From CAZBWS01 sp964495705 (lineage in GTDB: Bacteria; Pseudomonadota; Gammaproteobacteria; HTCC5015): 25,855 nucleotides of DNA. The position numbers were made by a program, and so were the translations under genes. The first letter of the stretch is position 1; each line of letters starts with the position of its first letter. The stretch spans positions 1-25,855 of the forward strand of contig CAZBWS010000034.1 of NCBI GenBank assembly GCA_964495705.1, read 5' to 3'. Shown piece by piece: positions 17,202 through 22,989 of this stretch. The notes under the pieces are model-generated. The model was not told where the DNA came from. It worked only from the letters and a program-made list of their open reading frames with translations, and did not search any database.

Positions 17202-17879
17202 ATGCATTTAAAACTAATAGTTTTACTTCTCCTATTAACGTCACAATCTCATGCTTCTGAACTCTATAAAAACAAAACAACATATAATCCAAGTTTTAGC
17301 TGCGAAGACATAACTAACAAACAGTCTATAGAACGTATGATATGCAACGACAAAGAACTATCAAATCAAGATAGGTTATTATCTGTCCTATATCACACCT
17401 CTCAAGAAAAACTCAAAAACCCTCAACAATTAACCCATGACCAGAGAGATTGGATAAAGCGTGTCCGTAACACATGCAATTCCATCGAATGCCTTAAAAA
17501 AGTATACGCTGATAGAGAGCTATATTTAGGAGAACTACTTTCATCCTATGACAGCTTTGTACTTATGCACAAATATGGGAGGAGGCAGTACGAGAAAAAA
17601 GGAGACATAAATTCCTTTATAAAAAAAGTTAACAGCTGGTTTAACCTCGACTACAACCAAAAGCTCGAAACCCATGTACTACACTGTAGCAACATATGGA
17701 AAAACTACGCTGGCAGTAGGAACGTTGGTTATGCCGCAATTTGCTCATCCAAAGTCAAAAATCACATCAAGTCGTTATACGTGTGCTACAACCAAGTTGG
17801 TTTTTCATTTATTGCAGCAAGCACACCAAACGAATACCAATTATTAAAGTTTTTTGACGGTCACTGCTATGGTGGTTAA
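17202..17879 (+). CDS. secreted LprI-domain (DUF1311-like) protein
   Basis: This 225-residue protein has a signal peptide (about 1-18, ending SQSHA) and an N-terminal domain (about 30-105) with the LprI pattern: SFSCED...SIERMICNDKELSNQDRLLSVLY...QRDWIKRVRNTC...ECLKKVYADR. It has four cysteines (34, 48, 92, 97) placed as in that family. LprI-type proteins are linked to lysozyme inhibition in Mycobacterium, but most members are uncharacterised. The C-terminal ~115 residues contain four more cysteines and match nothing I recognise. The AGGA Shine-Dalgarno is well placed, 15 nt after the LysR stop. The gene is markedly more A/T-rich than the housekeeping block and may be acquired. Confidence 0.75.
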   Translation: MHLKLIVLLLLLTSQSHASELYKNKTTYNPSFSCEDITNKQSIERMICNDKELSNQDRLLSVLYHTSQEKLKNPQQLTHDQRDWIKRVRNTCNSIECLKKVYADRELYLGELLSSYDSFVLMHKYGRRQYEKKGDINSFIKKVNSWFNLDYNQKLETHVLHCSNIWKNYAGSRNVGYAAICSSKVKNHIKSLYVCYNQVGFSFIAASTPNEYQLLKFFDGHCYGG

Positions 17880-17905
17880 CCCCCCCCTACGCTGGAGGGG
17901 CGTCA

Positions 17906-18061
17906 TTTTAGACTATCCGCATCACCCATTAAATGTCATCCTGACCGAAGCGCCAGCGTAGTGGAAGGATCTAGTTCACCGACATTCCCGTTACCCAGAT
18001 CCTTCGAATCCATTTAATTCCACTCAGGATGACAGCCCCCATCTATGCGGATGTGCTAAAA
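17906..18061. repeat. nested inverted-repeat element (156 bp)
   Basis: The outer arms at 17906-17922 and 18045-18061 (TTTTAGACTATCCGCAT against the complement of ATGCGGATGTGCTAAAA) match at all but three positions. Inside lies a second inverted repeat: TGTCATCCTGA at 17934-17944 with TCAGGATGACA at 18024-18034, plus AAGGATCT at 17965-17972 with AGATCCTT at 17997-18004. The inner motif resembles dispersed palindromic repeats seen in many bacterial genomes that start GTCAT(C/T)CTGA. It has no coding capacity. It could be a REP/MITE-like non-autonomous element; no target duplication is evident. Confidence 0.8.
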
Positions 18062-18064
18062 ACA
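18043..18064 (+). repeat. 22-bp direct repeat, copy 1
   Basis: CTATGCGGATGTGCTAAAAA followed by CA. It recurs at 18255-18276 with one mismatch (G to A at the eleventh base). The two copies bracket the frameshifted gene remnant at 18089, and copy 1 overlaps the right arm of the nested inverted-repeat element. Confidence 0.85.
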
Positions 18065-18088
18065 ACCCAACCCACTAAGAATAAAAAC

Positions 18089-18183
18089 ATGCAAACCCTA
18101 TTCAACCTCCTAAGCGAATCCCTAGTCGACCACAAACCCCAAAGCCAAGAAAAAACGCAATAGAGCTAGCGATTCTCTGTGCA
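18089..18183 (+). pseudogene. frameshifted 5' remnant of the gene that begins at 25726
   Basis: The frame starting at 18089 reads 24 residues, beginning MQTLFNLLSESL, and stops at 18161-18163. Its first 22 codons align without gaps to those of the partial gene at 25726, with 10 of 22 residues identical. Both then reach a run of A: six here (18150-18155), seven at 25726. Adding one A here continues the match: the next residues, NAIELAIL, correspond to NEIEQAIL. Beyond about 18183 the similarity is lost. This is a truncated, frameshifted relative, unless the missing A is a sequencing error, in which case the similarity still ends soon after. Function unknown. Confidence 0.65.
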
Positions 18184-18216
18184 ACCCCACATACTGGATA
18201 AACTGCCGCAGCTTGG

Positions 18217-18239
18217 CGTTGGGCTTGCGAAACCCAACG
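18217..18239. repeat. short palindromic repeat (CGTTGGG hairpin)
   Basis: A 7-bp perfect stem, CGTTGGG at 18217-18223 and CCCAACG at 18233-18239, with a 9-nt loop. It resembles small dispersed GTTGGG...CCCAAC palindromes common in intergenic DNA of marine gammaproteobacteria. Confidence 0.6.
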
Positions 18240-18254
18240 TGTGATATTCAAAGC

Positions 18255-18276
18255 CTATGCGGATATGCTAAAAACA
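18255..18276 (+). repeat. 22-bp direct repeat, copy 2
   Basis: The second copy of the repeat at 18043-18064, with 21 of 22 bases identical. Its first part also forms the left arm of the hairpin at 18256-18300. Confidence 0.85.
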
Positions 18277-18300
18277 CTCTGTTTCTAAGCTATCCGCATA
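18256..18300. repeat. hairpin downstream of the histidine kinase gene
   Basis: Perfect 10-bp arms, TATGCGGATA (18256-18265) and TATCCGCATA (18291-18300), lie 20 bp past the kinase stop codon. There is no T-run on either strand, so it may protect a transcript 3' end or belong to the local repeat family; it is not a standard intrinsic terminator. Confidence 0.7.
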
Positions 18301-18319
18301 ACTAACTACTATCTTTTAA

Positions 18320-19237
18320 CTAACCAATCGGAAAAAACAAATCAAAGCGACTGCCTTCCCCGCTTTTACTTTTCACCTTGATTGTCCCATTTAACTTCTG
18401 AACAATTGAGTAAGCAACATACAAACCTAAGCCCGTACCCTCACCCACATCCTTGGTCGTAAAGAAAGGGTCAAAAGCTCGGTCGAGAGTTGCTTTATCC
18501 ATACCTTCACCATTATCGCTAATAACAATACCAACTCTGCCAGAGGAGAAGTCAGTGACGATGTTAACTATACCTTCCGGTTTTTCTTTCACCGCATGAA
18601 AGCTATTGGCAATTAGATTCAAGAATATTTGGCTGTATTCACTTTCCACTCCGTGTATAAGAGGCAAGCTTCCCTGCTGGAAACTTATTTTTGTACCTGC
18701 CTTCTCGTTTGCTTCTAGAATTTTTAAAGAATCATTAACCACATCATTGATATCAACAAGGCTTTGCTGTTCTTTTTTCTTATGTGAATAGCCCGTTAAA
18801 GAAGAAGAAATTTCTTCTATTCTTTTTAGCCCCTTGTAGACATCTGCAATCAGATCATGAATTTCTTCAACGTCTTCGTCGCTTTGGATCATCACCGTAT
18901 CACAGGCATCTTCCGACACATTCTGCCCCGTTAAATCCATAAAACCTGAAATAGTTTTCTGCTGATTAACAATAAACTCTTCTAAAAATTTTATATTGCT
19001 ATTGATATAAGCTAATGGGTTTTTAATCTCATGTGCCACACCTGCCGATAAACGCCCGAGAGCTGCCAGCTTCTCCGACTTAATCAACTCCCTGTTATGG
19101 CCTATAAGCTCAACATTCATTTCCATAAGCTCTTGCTTAGCTAAATACAGAGAGCGAGTCTTCTCTTCAAGAATGCTTTCAGCTTCTAGTCTTGCCTGCT
19201 TTTCTCGCAAATATGCCTTGTAATAAGCCCCTTTCAT
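18320..19237 (-). CDS. soluble histidine kinase partner of H-NOX (HnoK-like)
   Basis: This 305-residue kinase has no membrane segment. It starts with a coiled coil (about 8-55), then the HisKA dimerisation domain with the phospho-acceptor in AGVAHEIKNPL (His69), then a HATPase_c domain with the N box (LNLIANSFHAV, Asn211), G1 box (DNGEGM, 241-246), F box (DPFFTTK) and G2 box (GEGTGLGLYVAYSI, about 266-278). It lacks its own sensor domain, so the adjacent H-NOX protein is the likely input. The H-NOX stop is one nt before its ATG, a translationally coupled pair. In Shewanella and Vibrio, ferrous-NO H-NOX inhibits autophosphorylation of its kinase; the same is inferred here. The output is probably the divergent sigma-54 regulator. 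Confidence 0.92.
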   Translation of the reverse strand: MKGAYYKAYLREKQARLEAESILEEKTRSLYLAKQELMEMNVELIGHNRELIKSEKLAALGRLSAGVAHEIKNPLAYINSNIKFLEEFIVNQQKTISGFMDLTGQNVSEDACDTVMIQSDEDVEEIHDLIADVYKGLKRIEEISSSLTGYSHKKKEQQSLVDINDVVNDSLKILEANEKAGTKISFQQGSLPLIHGVESEYSQIFLNLIANSFHAVKEKPEGIVNIVTDFSSGRVGIVISDNGEGMDKATLDRAFDPFFTTKDVGEGTGLGLYVAYSIVQKLNGTIKVKSKSGEGSRFDLFFPIG

Positions 19238-19238
19238 T

Positions 19239-19784
19239 TCAATCTATGACTTCCACTAAAAATTCACAGTGATGGCTTCCCTGGTGCATACATTGTAAGT
19301 GAGAGAGTTCTATATTGACCTTATACTTATCAGCAGCCGCGTAAATCAAGCCCTCTGCCAACATACACAGCTTGCGTGGAGACTGGTAATACATAGTTAG
19401 ACGATCCTTATGTTCGTTCTCATAAGTAAACCGAGGTACCGTAGCCTGCTCATATAACTTCTTTACTTCAACATGTATCACATCCTTGATGCTTTTTAAA
19501 AAACCTATAAAAGTAGGTTCCGCCTCATGAAAATGGGGGTGCCTTCCAACCAGTACCGAGAACAAATACATACCAAAGCTCCTTATCAGATCATCGGTAT
19601 CAACGTCCAACTCCTTTTGTAATACTTGCACTAATGAAAAAAGCTCACTATCGGAATACGTTTTACCCGAGGTATAAACTCCGCCGCTATCAACCTTGGA
19701 CACTTTAAGCACCTTCTCCCATAGCTCAATACCGTGATGTTCTTCCACCATGTCTGCAAGGCTTGTAAATACAATCCCTTTCAC
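19239..19784 (-). CDS. hnoX: H-NOX haem nitric-oxide-binding sensor protein
   Basis: The 181-residue single-domain H-NOX protein begins MKGIVFTSLADMVEE. It has the proximal haem ligand (His104 in DVIHVEVKKLY) and the Y-x-S-x-R haem-propionate motif (Tyr133, Ser135, Arg137). By counting from Arg137, the position of the O2-stabilising distal Tyr of Thermoanaerobacter H-NOX is occupied by Leu142, as expected for an NO-selective sensor that excludes O2. A C-terminal metal site like that of Vibrio/Shewanella proteins can be matched: Cys140, His162, Cys165, Cys173. The start is GTG, chosen because AGGGGA lies upstream at good spacing. It is coupled to the kinase gene and divergent from the response regulator gene. 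Confidence 0.95.
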   Translation of the reverse strand: MKGIVFTSLADMVEEHHGIELWEKVLKVSKVDSGGVYTSGKTYSDSELFSLVQVLQKELDVDTDDLIRSFGMYLFSVLVGRHPHFHEAEPTFIGFLKSIKDVIHVEVKKLYEQATVPRFTYENEHKDRLTMYYQSPRKLCMLAEGLIYAAADKYKVNIELSHLQCMHQGSHHCEFLVEVID

Positions 19785-19824
19785 GTTAATGTTCCCCTAA
19801 TCTTGCTGATAATAAAAATTAATT
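19785..19824. promoter_or_regulatory. 40-bp divergent promoter region between hnoX and the sigma-54 regulator
   Basis: Only 40 bp separate the two start codons. The region is A/T-rich, with a GATAAT hexamer at about 19808-19813 on the plus strand and TATTAT-like sequence on the minus strand, so both promoters must overlap. The plus-strand gene has no Shine-Dalgarno. It has no GG-N10-GC element and no GTAAC half-sites, so the sensory genes do not look to be under the same control as the downstream operon. Confidence 0.4.
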
Positions 19825-21156
19825 ATGCACAAAGTATTACTAGTTGATGATGATAGTTCAATCCTTAAAGCACTACACCGCCTATTAAGGATATTAGATA
19901 TTGATCTGTATACAGCAAACTGCCCTGACGATGCACTCATTCTATGCGGGGAACATCAATTCAAGCTGATCATTTCTGACCAGCGTATGCCAAATATGGA
20001 TGGGACGGAGCTGCTTGAAAAAGTCAAAGACCTACAGCCTGAAAGCACGCGTATGATATTAAGCGCCTACTCTGATTTTGACGCTATAACAGAGTCGTTC
20101 AACCGCAAGACCATCCACAAATTCATTGCCAAGCCCTGGGATAACGACAAGCTTCGCTTTGTCGTTAAAGCAGTAATCCAAGCAGATCAGCATCAAGTCG
20201 AGTCTAAGCAAGTAGACACGCTAGGGCTTGTTGACTTCCATGGTATCTATACGCAATGCGATGAGATGTTAAACCTATTCGATATGATCAAACGCGTGGC
20301 CACCGCCAATGTACCCGTTAATATCTATGGCCCCACCGGAACTGGCAAGGAGTTGATTGCCAACGCCTTACACCAGGAAAGCCCGCGCCACGACAAAAAA
20401 ATGTTAGCCATTAACTGTGCCAACTTAACGCCAGAATTAGCCGAATCACAGTTATTTGGGCATAAAAAAGGGGCCTTTACGGGAGCAAGCAGTGACAGTG
20501 ACGGCCTCTTAGCGGCCGCAAACGGCGGTAGTTTATTTTTAGATGAAGTCACCTGCCTACCCCTTCCCGTACAAGTTAAATTACTGAGAGCCCTGCAAGA
20601 GCAAGAGTATTACCGCATGGGCACAACACAAACTATACCCTTTGACGTTCAGGTTATTTCCGCTTCTTCTACCTCTCTAAAGCAGGCGGTAGAGAGCGAA
20701 GGGTTTAGAGCCGACCTACGTTTTCGTCTAGAAGTTATTCCTCTTCTTGTCCCCGCCCTTAAAGATCGTGGAGAAGATGGCTTGGAAATTTTCAAACTAT
20801 TTATCAAACAGCTGCGCCCCACACAAACACCTTCTATCTCCAAAGAGACCGAGGTCTGTATAAGAAACTACCCCTGGCCAGGTAATGTTCGCGAGCTCTT
20901 TAACGCAGCCTCCTACGCCCACGCCATCCTTGATGGAAATACCATCACCCCAGAATACCTCCCTAAAGACATCCAGCTTTCCACTCAAGCCCAGAGCGCT
21001 GCCCCTGTGAATAAGGCCACTCCCGCTGCTCCGCTGGAAAAAGAGCATATTGACGAGGCTCTAAAAAAGCACAGGGGCAACCGCTCTAAGACAGCCAGCA
21101 GCCTAGGTATTAGCCGTATGACACTTTGGCGGCGTATGAAACAACTCAATATGTAA
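19825..21156 (+). CDS. sigma-54-dependent response regulator (REC-AAA+-Fis HTH)
   Basis: This 443-residue NtrC-type activator has a receiver domain (about 1-120: acidic pocket Asp8/Asp9, phospho-acceptor Asp52, Ser80, Lys103), a central AAA+ domain (Walker A GPTGTGKE at 169-176; GAFTGA at 216-221, the sigma-54 contact loop; Walker B GGSLFLDEV) and a C-terminal Fis-type HTH (about 405-443, NRSKTASSLGISRMTLWRRM). All residues needed for phosphorylation, ATP hydrolysis and sigma-54 contact appear intact. It is divergent from the H-NOX/kinase pair and directly upstream of a sigma-54 promoter. Shewanella HnoC, a response regulator in an H-NOX network, was reported to act as a repressor; intact GAFTGA argues for an activator here. 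The start lacks a Shine-Dalgarno, so translation may be weak or near-leaderless. Confidence 0.94.
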   Translation: MHKVLLVDDDSSILKALHRLLRILDIDLYTANCPDDALILCGEHQFKLIISDQRMPNMDGTELLEKVKDLQPESTRMILSAYSDFDAITESFNRKTIHKFIAKPWDNDKLRFVVKAVIQADQHQVESKQVDTLGLVDFHGIYTQCDEMLNLFDMIKRVATANVPVNIYGPTGTGKELIANALHQESPRHDKKMLAINCANLTPELAESQLFGHKKGAFTGASSDSDGLLAAANGGSLFLDEVTCLPLPVQVKLLRALQEQEYYRMGTTQTIPFDVQVISASSTSLKQAVESEGFRADLRFRLEVIPLLVPALKDRGEDGLEIFKLFIKQLRPTQTPSISKETEVCIRNYPWPGNVRELFNAASYAHAILDGNTITPEYLPKDIQLSTQAQSAAPVNKATPAAPLEKEHIDEALKKHRGNRSKTASSLGISRMTLWRRMKQLNM

Positions 21157-21211
21157 CACGCTGTAACATAAACTTGTAACGGGGGCGTAACAGGTTACGG
21201 TGTTGTTACAA
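21153..21211 (+). promoter_or_regulatory. symmetrical activator-binding site (GTAAC/GTTAC array)
   Basis: Six copies of a 5-bp half-site: GTAAC at 21153, 21163, 21176 and 21187, then the inverse GTTAC at 21194 and 21205. The inner four make an exact-spacing dyad, TTGTAAC-N6-GTAAC-N2-GTTAC-N6-GTTACAA (21174-21211), centred about 110 bp upstream of the predicted transcription start. Position and dyad symmetry fit an enhancer for a sigma-54 activator; the regulator encoded just upstream is the obvious candidate. The leftmost half-site overlaps that regulator's stop codon. Confidence 0.72.
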
Positions 21212-21275
21212 TGAAAAAGCACCCAGCATTCCCTCAGACACTGATAAGCCATTGTTTTTAAAGAAATTCTAAAAA

Positions 21276-21293
21276 CTGGCACAGCAGCTGCAA
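21276..21293 (+). promoter_or_regulatory. sigma-54 (-24/-12) promoter of the fibre/secretin operon
   Basis: CTGGCACAGCAGCTGCAA contains the invariant GG (21278-21279) and GC (21290-21291) exactly 10 bp apart, with TGGCAC at -24 matching consensus and CTGC at -12 close to TTGC. Transcription would begin near 21303, leaving a ~33-nt leader with GAGG (21324-21327) before the ATG at 21336. Confidence 0.82.
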
Positions 21294-21335
21294 TTTCCTT
21301 GTTGCATTTAACTAAAAATCTATGAGGAAATAAAA

Positions 21336-21785
21336 ATGAAATCGTTCACTATTTTAACTGCTAGCTCTATTCTAATCGCCGCATCTTTGGGTACAGCCCA
21401 TGCTGCAACACTCGATTCTGACAGCGCCAACGTCACCATGGATGTTGCCAAGTTTGCTTCATTAACTAACCTAGACGACTTTGTATTAACCACAACAGAT
21501 CCAGATGGCTCTGCAGGTGCGGTATATACGGGTTCTGATAACTTCAATCTAGAATCCAATACGCAGGTTCGTGTGTCACTATCCAGCGCTAATATGAGCA
21601 ACGGCTCTGACAGCATTGCAACAACCTACAGTATTGACTCATCAGGGCTCATCATTGATACAGCCGTAGACTCAGTGCACAACGCCAGTCACTCTGTGTC
21701 AGCGGCGGCAACCCTAGGTGACATCTCCGCTCAAAAGGCCGGCGGTTATGCATCGGTGATCACTTTAACCGTATCTTCTCTATAA
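21336..21785 (+). CDS. small secreted beta-rich subunit (putative fibre or matrix protein)
   Basis: This 149-residue protein has a clear signal peptide (about 1-23, ending TAHA), no cysteines, and a Ser/Thr/Asp/Gly-rich mature part with alternating hydrophobic residues, typical of a beta-sandwich. It ends AGGYASVITLTVSSL, similar in style to C-terminal strands of fimbrial-type subunits and DUF4402/WxL-like proteins; I cannot place it in a named family. Residues 43-149 align throughout with residues 51-157 of the LruC protein at the end of the operon. It has the operon's best Shine-Dalgarno (GAGGAAA), lies directly behind the sigma-54 promoter, and is followed by a terminator-like hairpin, as expected for an abundant major subunit. 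Confidence 0.8.
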   Translation: MKSFTILTASSILIAASLGTAHAATLDSDSANVTMDVAKFASLTNLDDFVLTTTDPDGSAGAVYTGSDNFNLESNTQVRVSLSSANMSNGSDSIATTYSIDSSGLIIDTAVDSVHNASHSVSAAATLGDISAQKAGGYASVITLTVSSL

Positions 21786-21794
21786 AAACTACCG

Positions 21795-21817
21795 GGCGGG
21801 GCATGCCCCGCCTTTTT
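21795..21817 (+). terminator. intrinsic terminator/attenuator after the subunit gene
   Basis: A perfect 8-bp G/C stem, GGCGGGGC (21795-21802) and GCCCCGCC (21805-21812), is followed by five T. It lies 9 nt past the subunit stop and just before the Shine-Dalgarno of the next gene. As no other promoter is evident, partial readthrough would give much more subunit than chaperone and secretin transcript. Confidence 0.72.
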
Positions 21818-21830
21818 CAAGGAGATGGTA

Positions 21831-22976
21831 ATGAAATCACTCTACCCAAAATTACTTGTCGTAATAGGATCTATGCTTGCAATGCCAGTTTTAGCAGCTG
21901 AATTTGCCGTATCGCCTATGCTAATAGAGCTCTCAGGATCTGCAAATACGGTGCAAGATTTTGAATTTTCAGTACACGGAAAAACAGCCGGAAATGTAAA
22001 GCTCAGCCTATTTGACCTTTCTCAACAAGAGTCTGGACACATGGACTTTATTGCCATTGAAGAAAAACAAGGCTTGACCGATTGGATAAGCTTAGACAGA
22101 GAAAACTTCACTGTTAAGCAAGGAGAAACGGAGGTCATAACGGGAAAGATAAGCACACCCCGAAAAGCTTCTGGCAGCCACTTGGCTGCAATTATGGTGG
22201 AAGAAGAAAAGCAAGACGATGATAAAGGTGGGGTTGCCGTCACCGTCAGATACGCCATCGTCCTAACACTAGATTTAGGTGGAAAACGAAAAGGACGTAT
22301 CAAAACACAATTTGAAGACCTGAAAATACAAACTATCAAAGATGAACTAGTAATCAGCGCCCTATTCACCAATCACAGCAATCAGGACCACCACCTCAAA
22401 TCAGAGGTACAGCTTCGCGATGAAAATAAAAGGTTGATTGACAAAATTGTATTAAAAACACAATCCGCATGGCAGAGAGGTGACGCAGAGTCCCGAGTAT
22501 TCCCAGGAGCCAAGGTTAGAGTTTATGGCGTCATATCTAAAGCCATTAATTCAAGCCAAGCCCATGCAGTCGTCCGCAATAAATTTGGTGGAAGAATGCA
22601 GCCCTCAGTCAGAGCTGAATTAGATGCGCCAGTTCTACTTAACACAATGCAAAAGGCAATTGCCAAAAACAGGCAATACATATTTGTACAGCCCGTGAAG
22701 ATGAAAAAGCGAGGGGAAAGTAATGCCTTTGGGAAAATACAATTATCTAATCCAACATCAGAAGCTGTCACTATTCGCTTCCCTAAGCCAACTATGCAAT
22801 CGAAGCACAGTTACCGCTTCTCTCCCGCCGAACTTGAAATACTGCCAGGGCAGAGAAAAATCGCCCTACTAACTCATGACTGGAACGAAAGCATTACTAA
22901 TACTGCTATCAATTACAAAGCCAAACTACTGAGCGAAAAACAACAAACGACACTGCTGATACCGACTGCATTTTAA
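21831..22976 (+). CDS. periplasmic chaperone-like / DUF916-like Ig-fold protein
   Basis: This protein has 381 residues from the ATG at 21831, which I prefer to the ATG at 21825 because the AAGGAG site (21819-21824) abuts the latter but is 6 nt from the former. It has a signal peptide (about 1-22, ending VLA). The first mature domain reads AEFAVSPMLIELSGSANTVQDFEFSV...WISLDRENFTVKQGETEVI...SGSHLAAIMVEE...VRYAIVLTL, the layout of Ig-like domains in PapD-type chaperones and in Gram-positive DUF916 (WxL-interacting) proteins. Two more beta-rich domains follow, which makes it longer than a standard ~230-residue fimbrial chaperone. By position it probably binds or escorts the subunit in the periplasm. 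No usher gene accompanies it. Confidence 0.7.
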   Translation: MKSLYPKLLVVIGSMLAMPVLAAEFAVSPMLIELSGSANTVQDFEFSVHGKTAGNVKLSLFDLSQQESGHMDFIAIEEKQGLTDWISLDRENFTVKQGETEVITGKISTPRKASGSHLAAIMVEEEKQDDDKGGVAVTVRYAIVLTLDLGGKRKGRIKTQFEDLKIQTIKDELVISALFTNHSNQDHHLKSEVQLRDENKRLIDKIVLKTQSAWQRGDAESRVFPGAKVRVYGVISKAINSSQAHAVVRNKFGGRMQPSVRAELDAPVLLNTMQKAIAKNRQYIFVQPVKMKKRGESNAFGKIQLSNPTSEAVTIRFPKPTMQSKHSYRFSPAELEILPGQRKIALLTHDWNESITNTAINYKAKLLSEKQQTTLLIPTAF

Positions 22977-22989
22977 TCTAGGGGGCCAC

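Noticed and set aside
17884..17900. CCCCT...AGGGG hairpin after the LprI-like gene as a terminator
   Set aside because: The stem is only 5 bp, with four T after a 5-nt offset; too weak to list as a feature.
17881..18319. Possible CRISPR array or transposon in the repeat cluster
   Set aside because: Repeats differ in length, orientation and spacing, there are only two near-identical direct copies, and no cas or transposase gene is present in the window.
21174..21211. GTAAC dyad read as a transcription terminator of the response regulator gene
   Set aside because: It can fold in RNA, but no T-run follows and the repeated half-sites continue outside the dyad, which fits a protein-binding site better.
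22022..22372. Minus-strand open frame inside the chaperone-like gene
   Set aside because: It is an antisense shadow with no ribosome site and no domain, while the plus-strand gene has a signal peptide, a good start and operon context.
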